DNA from: Zoroaster sp. YZ-2022 | Lineage: Eukaryota > Echinodermata > Asteroidea > Forcipulatida > Zoroasteridae | Length of the DNA stretch: 64,000 nucleotides | Assembly: GCA_029582265.1 (NCBI GenBank) | Contig: CM055823.1 | Span: forward strand, 1,054,001-1,118,000 | Direction of reading: 5' to 3' | Part shown: positions 53,608-64,000 of the stretch, one piece after another | Layout: each line of letters starts with the position of its first letter | Numbering within the stretch: the stretch's first letter is position 1 | Program-made: the position numbers and the translations under genes | Notes under the pieces: model-generated | Told to the model about the DNA's origin: nothing | Seen by the model: only the letters and a program-made list of their open reading frames with translations | Databases searched by the model: none

Positions 53608-56373
53608 CCCTCCTACAGTCCGTTAAATTTTTGAAACAACCCATTCAGGCCACTCCAAGCCATTGCTATGGTAGGCAGTGGCTCCTCATAGCTATGCTGC
53701 ATAGTAACATAATGCCTCATATGTCTGTTGGTTTTAGTGGTTTGTGATTGACATAATTATTGCAGGGCATATTACTTTGTTCCAGACTCAGTGGCTGGTG
53801 GTAGGTTACTATGGCGAGTCTGTGTTTACAAAATAACTGCTGAAAATCCCAATGGATGATGGAGGCTTGGTATGGTTTATTGGTCTCAGTGGCTGATGGT
53901 GATTTATTATTGGGAGTTTGTTTACATAACCTGCTGAAAATAAGGTCAACTGTGGTATACATGTGTCTTTGTATGCATGTATGTACATGTACATTGGAGA
54001 TTACTTCAAAGGGTCAGTGTGGCTTATATGCACAAACAATGTGTGTACAACACATTGGACATATTTAGTGGCTTGGAGTGGCCTCTATGTGTAGGAGGGT
54101 TATGGATGTGTACAACACATTGGACATATTTAGTGGCTTGGAGTGGCCTCTATGTGTAGCAGGGTTAAGGATGTGTACAACACATTGGACATATTTAGTG
54201 GCTTGGAGTGGCCTCTATGTGTAGGAGGGTTAAGGATGTGTACAACACATTGGACATATTTAGTGGCTTGGAGTGGCCTCTATGTGTAGGAGGGTTAAGG
54301 ATGTGTACAACACATTGGACATATTTAGTGGCTTGGAGTGGCCTCTATGTGTAGGAGGGTTAAGGATGTGTACAACACATTGGACATATTTAGTGGCTCG
54401 GAGTGGCCTCTATGTGTAGGATGGTTAAGGATGTGTACAACACATTGGACATATTTAGTGGCTCGGAGTGGCCTCTATGTGTAGGAGGGTTAAGGATGTG
54501 TACAACACATTGGACATATTTAGTGGCTCGGAGTGGCCTCTATGTGTAGGAGGGTTAAGGATGTGTACAACACATTGGACATATTTAGTGGCTCGGAGTG
54601 GCCTCTATGTGTAGGAGGGTTAAGGATGTGTACAACACATTGGACATATTTAGTGGCTCGGAGTGGCCTCTATGTGTAGGAGGGTTAAGGATGTGTACAA
54701 TACATTGGACATATTTAGTGGCTCGGAGTGGCCTCTATGTGTAGGAGGGTTAAGGATGTGTACAACACATTGGACATATTTAGTGGCTTGGAGTGGCCTC
54801 TATGTGTAGGAGGGTTAAGGATGTGTACAACACATTGGACATATTTAGTGGCTTGGAGTGGCCTCTATGTGTAGGAGGGTTAAGGATGTGTACAATACAT
54901 TGGACATATTTAGTGGCTTGGAGTGGCCTCTATGTGTAGGAGGGTTAAGGGTGTGTACAACACATTGGACATATTCAGTGGCTTGGAGTGGCCTCTATGT
55001 GTAGGAGGGTTAAGGATGTGTACAACACATTGGACATATTCAGTGGCTTGGAGTGGCCTCTATGTGTAGGAGGGTTAAGGATGTGTACAACACATTGGAC
55101 ATATTCAGTGGCTCGGAGTGGCCTCTATGTGTAGGAGGGTTAAGGATGTGTACAACACATTGGACATATTTAGTGGCTCGGAGTGGCCTCTATGTGTAGG
55201 AGGGTTAAGGATGTGTACAACACATTGGACATATTTAGTGGCTTGGAGTGGCCTCTATGTGTAGGAGGGTTAAGGATGTGTACAACACATTGGACATATT
55301 TAGTGGCTTGTAGTGGCCTCTATGTGTAGGAGGGTTAAGGATGTGTACAACACATTGGACATATTCAGTGGCTTGGAGTGGCCTCTATGTGTAGCAGGGT
55401 TAAGGATGTGTACAACACATTGGACATATTTAGTGGCTTGTAGTGGCCTCTATGTGTAGGAGGGTTAAGGATGTGTACAACACAATGGAGATATTCAGTG
55501 GCTTGGAGGCTCTCTATGTGTAGGAGGGTTAAGGATGTGTACAACACATTGGACATATTTAGTGGCTCGGAGTGGCCTCTATGTGTAGGAGGGTTAAGGA
55601 TGTGTACAACACATTGGACATATTTAGTGGCTTGTAGTGGCCTCTATGTGTAGGAGGGTTAAGGATGTGTACAACACATTGGACATATTCAGTGGCTTGG
55701 AGTGGCCTCTATGTGTAGCAGGGTTAAGGATGTGTACAACACATTGGACATATTTAGTGGCTTGTAGTGGCCTCTATGTGTAGGAGGGTTAAGGATGTGT
55801 ACAACACATTGGACATATTTAGTGGCTTGGAGTGGCCTCTATGTGTAGGAGGGTTAAGGATGTGTACAACACATTGGACATATTTAGTGGCTTGGAGTGG
55901 CCTCTATGTGTAGGAGGGTTAAGGATGTGTACAACACATTGGACATATTTAGTGGCTTGGAGTGGCCTCTATGTGTAGGAGGGTTAAGGATGTGTACAAC
56001 ACATTGGACATATTTAGTGGCTTGGAGTGGCCTCTATGTGTAGGAGGGTTAAGGGTGTGTACAACACATTGGACATATTTAGTGGCTTGGAGTGGCCTCT
56101 ATGTGTAGCAGGGTTAAGGATGTGTACAACACATTGGACATATTTAGTGGCTTGTAGTGGCCTCTATGTGTAGGAGGGTTAAGGGTGTGTACAACACATT
56201 GGACATATTTAGTGGCTTGGAGTGGCCTCTATGTGTAGGAGGGTTAAGGATGTGTACAACACATTGGACATATTTAGTGGCTTGGAGTGGCCTCTATGTG
56301 TAGGAGGGTTAAGGATGTGTACAACACATTGGACATATTTAGTGGCTTGGAGTGGCCTCTATGTGTAGGAGGG
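53608..56373. mobile_element. TTAA-type element whose right end is amplified
   Basis: The left end CCCTCCTACAGTCC follows TTTAAAA. 37 bp further on is AGGCCACTCCAAGCCA, the complement of TGGCTTGGAGTGGCCT in the array. The right end TGTGTAGGAGGG is followed by TTAA (56,374). About 430 bp of unique DNA, then the 65-bp array. Confidence 0.6.
54040..56373 (+). repeat. 65-bp minisatellite, ~36 units
   Basis: The unit is AAGGATGTGTACAACACATT + GGACATATTTAGTGGCTTGG + AGTGGCCTCTATGTGTAGGA + GGGTT. Every unit ends in GTAGGAGGGTTAA, i.e. a piggyBac-like right end plus TTAA. Variants (GCTTGG/GCTCGG, TTTAGTGG/TTCAGTGG, TAGGAGGG/TAGCAGGG) cluster in neighbouring units, showing expansion by blocks of several units. 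Confidence 0.96.
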
Positions 56374-56612
56374 TTAAAGGGACAATATCATCATAATCAG
56401 AGTAGACTTTCAACAGGGCATGGAATCGGCGTCCTAGTTTAAGATGAACACAGTGACTGAAAATTACTGGCTCATTCATGCAGGAGTAACGGTAATATGA
56501 CCTTATCATGTGGGTATTATTTTCAGTCACTGAAAATTTGCACTGAGTTAAAATCTATATATGTAGCACTCTGATTCAGTGTCCTGTTGGTCATTGTCCT
56601 GTCCCTTTAACA
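56374..56612 (+). mobile_element. MITE-A, complete
   Basis: TTAAAGGGACAATATCATCA ... GTCCTGTTGGTCATTGTCCT + GTCCCTTTAA. It shares its left TTAA with the last unit of the 65-bp array. Confidence 0.85.
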
Positions 56613-56964
56613 TAAAGTGTAATTGTTCAAATGTTACATTAATTTAAATTCAAAACAAAAATGTCCGATGTCATAATTGACAACAGTCTGTCTGACACAA
56701 AATACAAATATACATGTAGTATGTATATCCACTGACGTGATGTAAAATGTTTGAAACAAGCCTTTTTTGGTAAATAAATTCAACTGATTAATATTTGAGG
56801 GAAGCTACATGTAGATGTTACACACTGCCTCCTATGGTTACCCTTCTTGTGTACACTGTCACACCACTGAGATTGCAGGCCATACTAATATGGTCAAACA
56901 TTTACAGTGGCCTTGGGTGGCACACAGTTGATTAAATTATAAGATTACTTGGAAAGGACAGCAG

Positions 56965-57044
56965 GCTTGTACATGTATGTACTGAAGGTTGCTCAAGAAC
57001 AGAATTTTGTGGATCGGAGTGGCCTCCATGTGTAGGAGGGTTAA
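56965..57044. mobile_element. piggyBac-like end fragment, inverted copy
   Basis: GTATGTACTGAAGGTTGCTC, GAATTTTGTGGATCGGAGTG, GCCTCCATGTGTAGGAGGG + TTAA: the complement of 47,996 to 48,090. Confidence 0.65.
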
Positions 57045-57165
57045 TTGAAGGAAACAAACTATACTTGTGATTATTTGAGATGGAATGAAATTTTACTAAC
57101 AGCCTGAACGTTTGTGTGACACAGTACAAATTTCTACACTGATTGGTTCAGTCCCCTACTTGCAG

Positions 57166-57209
57166 CTAATAACAGCTGACAGTGGTCAATGCGCATACTT
57201 GCTGGCTAG
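57166..57209 (+). CDS. Short CUB-gene exon (phase 0-2)
   Basis: The acceptor GATTGGTTCAGTCCCCTACTTGCAG and donor GCTAG|GTAGAT bound 44 bp. Phase 0 reads LITADSGQCAYLLA. C-A-Y-L-L parallels I-D-Y-L-L of exon 31,643, and the next exon continues V-D-L-L-L-I, as expected for the following CUB strand. Phases agree on both sides. Confidence 0.55.
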
Positions 57210-58015
57210 GTAGATGTGCTTGCCAGGAAATAAGGACCCAACTAAAACAACATTTTAGTCTGCCCATCATTTTTGGGTGTTTGTTTGGAAATAGTGAATA
57301 ATACAATTTTAAAAAAAGGGCCAAAATTCTGACAAGAAACTCATCAACTTTCATTGGCCTATAGATATTGTTAGGAATGCATGCAATAATTCTCACCATT
57401 TTGTGAATAATGAAGGTGAAATATTCAATGTGCTGACTTACGTACTTTAAGCTGGAACTTTTTTTCAGCATGGGAAAGAACACCACCCTCTGTAATCTTG
57501 TATTGGGGATCTATGTAAATTTGAGCATTAGTGTTCCCAATTTGTTCCCTTACATGTGGTTAGTAAAAAAAAAGTAACTTTGTGTAAAAGTTACCAATAA
57601 AACAGCAAATTCAAAGGCATTAACAAATATTCATGATCCACTTTATTATTGTCCACCAATCTGGGTACCTTTTTACTGCATGTTGATGGATTTTTGGGAT
57701 GGTTCATAGCACAAATACCTAGGGGGTTAAACAATAAACCTGTAAAAGTGTTGACTAAATATTTGGAAGAAAATATAAATTTTCAAATTTGATGTTTTCA
57801 CAACACAAGTTAATTGACTCAAGTTATTTAGGACTCTTAAGTTCTGGGCAATAATTTCACTTTTTCTTAAGAATAATAGCACCTTAGACAAAACTATTCT
57901 TAGATTCTAATTCTGCCTGAATTGTTTTAAAACATTGTCCTCTTCACAGATTGATTTCTGTGTAGATTCATTAACTCTCCAAAACCTGCCAAATTTACAC
58001 TGTGTAATAAGCATA
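57210..58015 (+). other. Intron, no exon seen
   Basis: The minus-strand frame at 57,166 to 57,486 has no splice support. Confidence 0.4.
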
Positions 58016-58019
58016 GGAC

Positions 58020-58500
58020 CCACAGCATTAACCTGCCAATGCATGTCATAACACTTGTATAGTAAGTACATCCACATGCCAAAACCCTTTGGAGGGTTTT
58101 GAAAGGTGCTGATACTAAGTCATAAAGTAAGCTAAGTCTGTAGCAAGTACACCTACATGCCAAAACATGTTGGATGGTTTTGAAAGGTATTGGCCAGCAC
58201 TAAGTCTTAAAGTAAAGTTAAGTAATCCTCAATAAAGTTCATCCAACTGTCAAAACCTTTCAGAAGGTGCCTGAGCTACCCTGTACATAAACAGTAATCC
58301 CTAAGATATACACATCTATCAGTCTATTACTTGCCAAAGGGATTTGAAATGTGCAGTGACTAAACAGTAAACAGTTATGTACACAAACTATGTATAGTAC
58401 ATGTGGTAGTATATCTACACCACCTTTCAAAACCTGCCAGTGTAGTGCATAGTGAAGCAACTACATAACCTTCCAAACCCTCCGGAAGACAATTTTGAAA
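58020..58500. repeat. Degenerate repeats with CCAAAACC...GGAGGGTTTTG
   Basis: ACATGCCAAAACCCTTTGGA + GGGTTTTGAAAGGTGCTGAT and three or four diverged relatives at about 60- to 110-bp spacing. CCAAAACC/GGTTTTG are complementary. Confidence 0.6.
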
Positions 58501-58546
58501 TGTGCAGTTTCTAGGCTAAAAATTGCAATTTTTATGGGAGAGTTAA

Positions 58547-58799
58547 CCCTCCTATAGGTTTAACACTCAAAGACACTCAAAATTTGTATGTAACTCCCGA
58601 CCCATTGACTTTGTGCAGTGCACTCAAATAAATGCAAGGACATGTGGCTAGAGGTCAAACCAAAACCACTCGACAGTACATACACAGCTCTGTGTGACTG
58701 TGGTTTTGACCTACCAATTGGCAATGCAACCAAAAATACTCAAGTGAATGTCTGAGTGCCGTGCTGACTGGGCCAAATTTCAGCCTGGGCATAGGAGGG
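58547..58799. mobile_element. piggyBac-like MITE, 253 bp, TTAA both sides
   Basis: TTAA-CCCTCCTATAGGTTTAAC ... CTGGGCATAGGAGGG-TTAA. It matches 48,128 to 48,483 but has a single copy of the internal ~100-bp unit. Confidence 0.85.
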
Positions 58800-59032
58800 T
58801 TAATGATGGCACATTGTACACACATGTATAATGTATTTCATGCAGACCAACATTTCATCCAGTGAAGTGACAAGAGCCCAATTATTTACCTTATAAATCT
58901 TCTTTGATGTTATAGATGATGGGGATTCCCCGTCCCCCCACATTTTTAACATTGTGGTTGTGATGGCGACACCTGTGTGTGGAAAATATTATGTATATTT
59001 ACTTTTTCTTTTTTTTCTCTTATTGACCGCAG

Positions 59033-59109
59033 TGTGGATTTGCTATTGATCATCAATCCTGCATTACAAGATAAGCATGAGACGGATGATGCTCTACAAC
59101 CTGGAGGAG
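59033..59109 (+). CDS. CUB-like exon (phase 2-1)
   Basis: A very strong acceptor (TTTTTCTTTTTTTTCTCTTATTGACCGCAG) begins 77 bp open in phase 2: VDLLLIINPALQDKHETDDA then LQPGG. V-D-L-L-L-I is the central CUB strand. The donor GGAG|GTTAAA is non-ideal; if unused, TAA follows at once. With splicing, phase 1 joins the last exon to give GNAYDEVQI. Confidence 0.58.
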
Positions 59110-59200
59110 GTTAAACCACCTGTACTCTTCTAATCTTGAGGAGAATACAGTGTGTGAATGCAACGAAAAACAGACTTATCCATCTCATGTGCTTCTCCAG

Positions 59201-60088
59201 GAAATGCGTATGATGAAGTGCAGATCAACAGAGTTCCTGATCCCAAGATAATTTGGAGACGTATGGTGCCCAACAACAGACTAAACATCCTCTATTCTAG
59301 TGTTGAGAAATACAAACTGATTGCTCCTGTCTTCTTAGAATCTTAAGGAGAATACAGTGTGTGAATGCAATGAACAATAGAGTTGAACCCATCTCATGTG
59401 CGTCTCAAGAAAATACGAAAAGCAAGAGTTGGCATGGTTTTCCTTTGAGAGTCTTTGATGCTGGTAAGTTTCATAAATGATGTAATTAGAGGTAGATTAC
59501 GTAGATTGCAGTTTTTGTTAGTGTACAGTTTGCAAGCACAATCATACAATGCGCCTTCATATTATTGGAACTTTGATGTAATATTCCTTAAATGTCCATG
59601 AGATACATGTAAGTGCAGTGAATCAAAAAAATTGAAGATGGAGATTCCTACTTTTTTTTGTAAAGGGGCTCGTAATGGTTACCCCTGCTTTAGATTAACC
59701 TTACTAGGACAGTAGCAAAATTCAATATGAAAAGTTTGTAATGGTGCAGTAATACTATAATTCATTTTGTAAACAATGTATTTTAACTATTTTGTCTCCA
59801 GTAATTCAGCAATCCAGCAATCTCACTATTTTATTTTAACTATTTTGTCTCCAGTAGTTCATCAATCTCACTATTTTATTCTAACTATTTTGTCTCCAGT
59901 AGTTCATCAATCTCACTATCTTATTCTATCTGTTTGTAAACAATGTACCTTAACTATTTTGCCTATTTTAACTGCAGTAGTTTTTATCTGTAATGTACAA
60001 TGTTCTTTCTTTACTTATCTATTATATTAACTTTAATGTCCTTTAATATGAGACAAAGCTTAAATAAATGACAGTAACAAAGCAACTT
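59201..60088 (+). CDS. Terminal exon of the CUB gene (CDS 59,201 to 59,346, then 3' UTR)
   Basis: After CTCATGTGCTTCTCCAG, phase 1 reads NAYDEVQINRVPDPKIIWRR then MVPNNRLNILYSSVEKYKLI and APVFLES, TAA. A-Y-D-E-V-Q-I and N-N-R-L-N-I-L-Y-S-S are the YDxLxI and SNxLxIxFxS motifs of the second CUB half. AATAAA at 60,063 to 60,068 would end the transcript near 60,085 to 60,090. A diverged tandem copy of the 59,115 to 59,205 segment follows at 59,340 to 59,410, ending at a strong donor (GCTG|GTAAGT at 59,464), so the UTR may be spliced. Confidence 0.62.
59690..59940 (+). repeat. Dispersed repeat plus ~45-bp triplet
   Basis: 59,690 to 59,780 matches 37,955 to 38,060. Then AACTATTTTGTCTCCAGTA + (G/A)TTCATCAATCTCACTATTTTATT is repeated three times; each unit has an acceptor-like TTTGTCTCCAG. 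Confidence 0.8.
60063..60068 (+). terminator. Poly(A) signal, plus strand
   Basis: AATAAA about 720 bp after the stop codon of the CUB gene. Confidence 0.5.
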
Positions 60089-60089
60089 C

Positions 60090-61896
60090 TATTGTATAAA
60101 GAAATCTTTTATTCTCTCAGTACAGCAAATAAAAGCAATGGGGATTTTGTACACGTTTTGGAGAAAACAGTTCAAAAAGCCTATGGGATTTTGTGTGGGT
60201 TTTGGAGATAGCCCAGATCGTGCTCTTCTGCACCCACTTAATTCTACCCTCCCTTGAAAAAACATGCATGAGCATGTTTTTTCAAGAGAGGGTTACGTAC
60301 CTGGAAAAGAAATGCAAGATATAACAAGGGTTAACATACATACCAAGTAAATAATTTGTACAATTTTAATAACAAATTGGCAAAAACATAATCAGAAACG
60401 TACCAATTATACTGTAAAATACTTTTAACAAGATAGAAAAGCATAGCATTGGTAATTCTACATTACTGACATTTTAAATGAAATAAATTTCTGTTTGAAT
60501 TTAGGAGATTGTTCTTTCTTAAATTTCACCAAGTAAATGTTTAAAATGGTACAACATTATCGGAAACACCAGTCATACTGTAAAATAAGATAGAGAACGC
60601 ATTGGTAATTCTCTATAATTAACATTTCCAAAGTCAAATAATTTGAATTTAGGAAAGAGTTCTCTTTCTTAAATTCCACACAAAGCTGAAAATTTTAACA
60701 AGATAGATAGGGTTGGTAACATTTCCCAATTGAAATAATTTGAGTTTAGGAAAGATTTCTCTTTCTTAAATAGTGCAAAACGTGTACTTCTGAAAATAAT
60801 TTAAAACGTAACCAACCATACTGTAAAAACTTTTAAGAAAAGTTAAATTTATGAACAAGTTCTTTCTTAAATCATGCAGAGCAAGGAAACATCCTACTAG
60901 TACCAACTTTTATCAAGAGAAATGTTTTTGAATTTAGGAAAGAGTTCTATAAGTCGCCCAGTTTTACAAATCTGAAACTTTCACATTCAGCAATATTACA
61001 AATATAAGTAACAAACATTGTACAGCTCTGGTTACTTTTCTGTTCAGAAACACAAGAGAAAGGCATAACATTGGTAATTCTAAATTACTGACATTTTTAA
61101 GTGAAATAATTTTCTGTTTGAATTTAAGAAAGTTCTCTTTCTTAAAAAAGTTTTTTTTTTTTTAATGTGAAATAATTTGAATTTATAAACAAGTTCTTTC
61201 TTAAATCATGCAGAGCAAGGAAACCTACTAGTACCAACTTTTGCCAAGAGAAATGTTATATAATTTGAATTTAGGAAAGAGTTCTCTTTCTTAAATTCAT
61301 GCAGGGTGACCAGCCGCTTCTTGAGTTAATACAAACTATAAGACACTCGGTTTTAAAAATCTGAAACTTTCCTGTTCACCAATATTATAAGTGTAACGTA
61401 CATTGTACAGCACTGGTAATTCTACATTACTGACATTTTAAGTGAAATAATTTGAATTTCGGTAAGAGTTCTTTCTTAAATTCATGCAGGGTGACCAGCA
61501 ACAAATATAAGAGTTACATACATAGTATAGCACTGGTTACTTTCTATTCAGAAAACACAAGAGAAAGGCATAGCATTGGTAATTCTATATTACTGACATT
61601 AATTTTCTGTTTGAATTTAGGAAAGAGTTCTCTTTCCATACAAAGCTGAATATTTCACATGATTTTTTTTGTTTTTTGTTATTCTATATGAAATTAAAAA
61701 GGAAACCTATAGCATTGATAAGTTTGAATTTGCAATAGAATGTGTTGAGCTTGTTTAGGCAGATCGTGGATCCCTGCTGCTTGTTGGTCATGTGTTGTTA
61801 AGCAGTAGGTATCCCAAGATGAAGCAAACATATTTAAGACTGGGTCATCAGTACGTTACAGCAGGAAATGTCTCGTCTTGGAGGTGACAAGCATCC
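60090..61896 (-). CDS. 3'-terminal exon of a minus-strand gene, mostly 3' UTR
   Basis: Minus strand. An excellent acceptor (TTTTGTTTTTTTCCCCCTGTAG) ends at 61,897. All three frames stop within about 65 bases of the border (TAA, TGA or TAA), so this is a last exon whose coding part is 13 to 20 codons. The frame cannot be chosen without the upstream exon. The rest is UTR carrying diverged ~160-bp repeats. An AATAAA (60,113 to 60,108) lies near its end. The upstream exon probably lies in 62.0 to 64.0 kb or beyond. Confidence 0.5.
60108..60113 (-). terminator. Poly(A) signal, minus strand
   Basis: AATAAA on the minus strand (TTTATT on plus), 40 bp from and facing the plus-strand signal. Confidence 0.45.
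60246..60293. repeat. Near-perfect hairpin, 22-bp arms
   Basis: ACCCTCCCTTGAAAAAACAT + GC and GCATGTTTTTTCAAGAGAGG + GT pair with one mismatch around ATGA. Confidence 0.9.
60400..61660. repeat. Diverged ~160- to 220-bp tandem repeats
   Basis: GGTAATTCTACATTACTGAC + ATTTTAAGTGAAATAATTTG + AATTTAGGAAAGAGTTCTCT + TTCTTAAAT recurs six to seven times with indels. The longer TGCAGGGTGACCAGC segment is present in some units only. Confidence 0.8.
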
Positions 61897-61899
61897 CTA

Positions 61900-63333
61900 C
61901 AGGGGGAAAAAAACAAAATGAAAACTCATTTAAAAAGAATTCTTGAATAACTTTGGTGTTCAAAGGAATTATGTAGTAATTTGTACATATCATTTGAGTC
62001 TGCTTCACGGAACTTACATTTATCTGTGATGAAATTTGAGACAGTTTAACAATTCTAGATCTCATCAGTTAATGCCTGTTAGACAAGGTGTACTCTGTAA
62101 TTTGGTCATGTAAGACTTTAAAAGTATTTGAGGAGCAACCATCATGCATGTTAATGTTTGGTCTTCATCGACACCCTGTACTTAAATTGCCAACAGGAAA
62201 TAAATGTATTTCTTAAGAAATTATTCTGCTTTGTCTAATCTGTGTGCCAAATAGCAAAGTGTCTGCTAGTGATGACTACACCTGCCATTTAAAAGATCTT
62301 CTAAAAACCAAATACCTTTTAAAACAGACATATGTACAGATTGATTTCTAAACCATTCATTCAGGATTTTAACCAATTAATTAAAATGGGTTTGCAGGGT
62401 TTATGCTCAAAATGTGGGCCAAGTTTTTAACCCTCATATTATCAGTGTTGTTCTTAAAAAAAAGTTGACCCATACTTCAAAATGTCACAACCATGACATT
62501 TTGAGGCACACACTGTACATATAGCAGGAGTTATCCACAAAATACCATTTGGCACACTCCGTTTATGTGAAGGTCAGAACTTTTTGTCCCAGGGGCATTT
62601 TGGGGTATCCACAAAATTACTTGTGTACAGTATGCACAGTTTTTTAAGGCATGCATAGAAAAAGCATTATATTTATCAGATAAGTTTTGTGTATATTTTG
62701 GAGACTGCATGTATACAAGGGTTGAGAAAACTTACTTTTTCCTCATTGATCTCCAATCGGTTTATACAGTACTGATATCATCTAGGGCCTTGATTGCAGG
62801 CGTAAACAGGGCAGCAAATTGCATTGTAGTCATTTCTCAAACAATCTGTACAAAAGATAAAGTTGCACATTTATTTCAACACTCAAACTCATTCTCATGG
62901 TTGGTGATGACCACAGATTTCAGTACCCTCCTGTGCCATTGCTTTCACATATACTACTCAAAACAATTTAAGGAACACCAGATTTTTAACATCAAATAGG
63001 TTTGGGCGTGTGCAATATTGACACAATGGGTCAGTGTTCAATCTGGCACACACACATGTTCAAATTCTTTATTATTCTCTATATCGTTAACTCATCAATT
63101 CTGTTTAACATTGTGTTTATCTGAAATAAATGATCTTGCTTTAACTAAAATTATTCCAGTATTCTCGATAATGTATTTCCTTAAAAGCAATGAGACATAC
63201 AGATTTCTACAATTTATGTTTTGATATTTTTCCTTGAAAAAATAGCAACAATTACAAATGGATCTACCTAATGGTAAATGTTAATGCTTGGGCATTCGAC
63301 AGTGGTTATCAAGAAAAGTCTTTAAAGGGTTAA
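61900..63333. other. No certain gene
   Basis: A minus-strand donor AAAT|GTAAGT at about 62,014 follows a short frame starting MRSRIVKLSQISSQIN, which could be a small upstream exon of the terminal exon at 61,896. No acceptor gives an open frame, so it is not called. A 10-bp-arm hairpin (CAAAATGTCA / TGACATTTTG) lies at 62,479 to 62,504. Confidence 0.35.
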
Positions 63334-63669
63334 CCCATATCCGCTTAACCATGTAAACACACAAAAGACTATGTGCCTAAGCCCCCGCACAGAGATACAT
63401 TGTTTTTGCACACAATCAGAAAGATTCCTTATTTAGAGAATATTACAATCACTGACACAGACACATTATATACTGATGGATAAAGAGGAGAACATGCACT
63501 TTATTATGATGTCAGACTTGTCTAATTTCATATCTATAATCATGAAATAGTCATCGGAAAAACGTAGTAAATTGGAATTGGGCAAAAACACTGTATGGAA
63601 AATCACGTAGGTCGGCGTTTGTAGCGTTTTACATATCTACGAGCTATCACGTAGATCGGTGGATATGGG
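63334..63669. mobile_element. piggyBac-like MITE (CCCATATCC ends)
   Basis: TTAA (63,330) - CCCATATCCGC ... GTGGATATGGG - TTAA (63,670). Clean inverted ends and TTAA on both sides. The interior has ATCACGTAGGTCGGCG and ATCACGTAGATCGGTG in direct repeat near the right end. No ORF. Confidence 0.82.
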
Positions 63670-63679
63670 TTAATAAAAA

Positions 63680-63742
63680 TCTATACTAAATGTAGGTTTC
63701 AACAACTAAAATCTATACTAAATGTAGGTTCCAACAACTAAA
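63680..63742. repeat. 32-bp direct duplication
   Basis: AAATCTATACTAAATGTAGG + TT(T/C)CAACAACTA twice in tandem. The remaining ~260 bp to the window end show nothing recognisable. Confidence 0.85.
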
Positions 63743-64000
63743 CATTAGTGTCATTTAAAGGGCAGGTCCTCAGTTGTTAAAATTTCATCTACATTTATAC
63801 ATGAAAACTTTTGTGTCATTGTAAAGCTAACATATCAAAGTTATTTTTTCTCAAAAAAAAAATCAATATTTTGCGCATATTAATTAGGTTCTGCACCGCC
63901 TAATATGCATAATGTAGAATTAGGTGTTACGTATGGGACATTTTATAATTACAATAAGAAAATAAAGAAATACATAAATGCTATTTTTGTTGGTGGGATA

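Overview
This is AT-rich, repeat-dense eukaryotic (metazoan) DNA. It has no long ORFs, no operons and no bacterial signals. Coding sequence appears only as short exons with GT/AG borders and matching splice phases. Frequent TACATGTA and AGGCCTA strings, tRNA-derived SINEs ending in ATT repeats, and very many small inverted-repeat transposons suggest a marine invertebrate, perhaps an echinoderm or hemichordate. That placement is inference and is not proven by the sequence.

Genes. (1) A plus-strand gene from at least 24.8 kb (possibly 22.5 kb) to a poly(A) signal at 60.06 kb. Its exons code for strongly diverged CUB-like domains. Four consecutive junctions at the left and four at the right end agree in phase, and the last exon ends in TAA at 59,346. 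One exon carries an apparent one-base frameshift. Exons between 39.7 and 49.9 kb are probably missing from this list. (2) A minus-strand gene at the left, from about 19.8 kb down to 3.8 kb. It has short, mostly phase 1-1 exons coding a hydrophobic segment followed by Ser/Thr/Pro- and charge-rich linkers; the family is not recognised. (3) The 3'-terminal exon of another minus-strand gene (61.9 to 60.1 kb). Its poly(A) signal faces that of gene 1, so the two genes are tail to tail. (4) A histone-type 3' stem-loop with downstream purine element on the minus strand at 33.35 kb, with no visible histone gene.

Repeats make up most of the window. Transposon-like classes: elements flanked by TTAA with CCC...GGG ends (piggyBac-like), several families; 'MITE-A' with AAAGGGACAATATCGTCA ends; a family with GTCGTATCCGACC ends; hAT-like elements, one with an exact 8-bp target duplication and nested in MITE-A; a Mutator-like element with a 9-bp duplication; perfect palindromes; a LINE reverse-transcriptase remnant at 18.3 kb; and several tRNA-derived SINE-like units.

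Tandem arrays are numerous: 46-bp at 1.1 to 2.2 kb, 92-bp at 11.8 kb, 39-bp at 26.1 to 27.0 kb, 46-bp at 28.4 kb, 74-bp at 30.3 kb, 60-bp at 32.0 kb, 17-bp at 36.9 to 37.6 kb, 51-bp at 41.3 to 42.5 kb, 44-bp at 52.8 kb and 65-bp x about 36 at 54.0 to 56.4 kb. The main theme is that at least three arrays (51-, 44- and 65-bp) are built from the ends of the small transposons that surround them. A fourth element (48.1 kb) shows an early two-unit stage. The window thus seems to show minisatellites being born from transposon termini, mostly inside the introns of the CUB gene.
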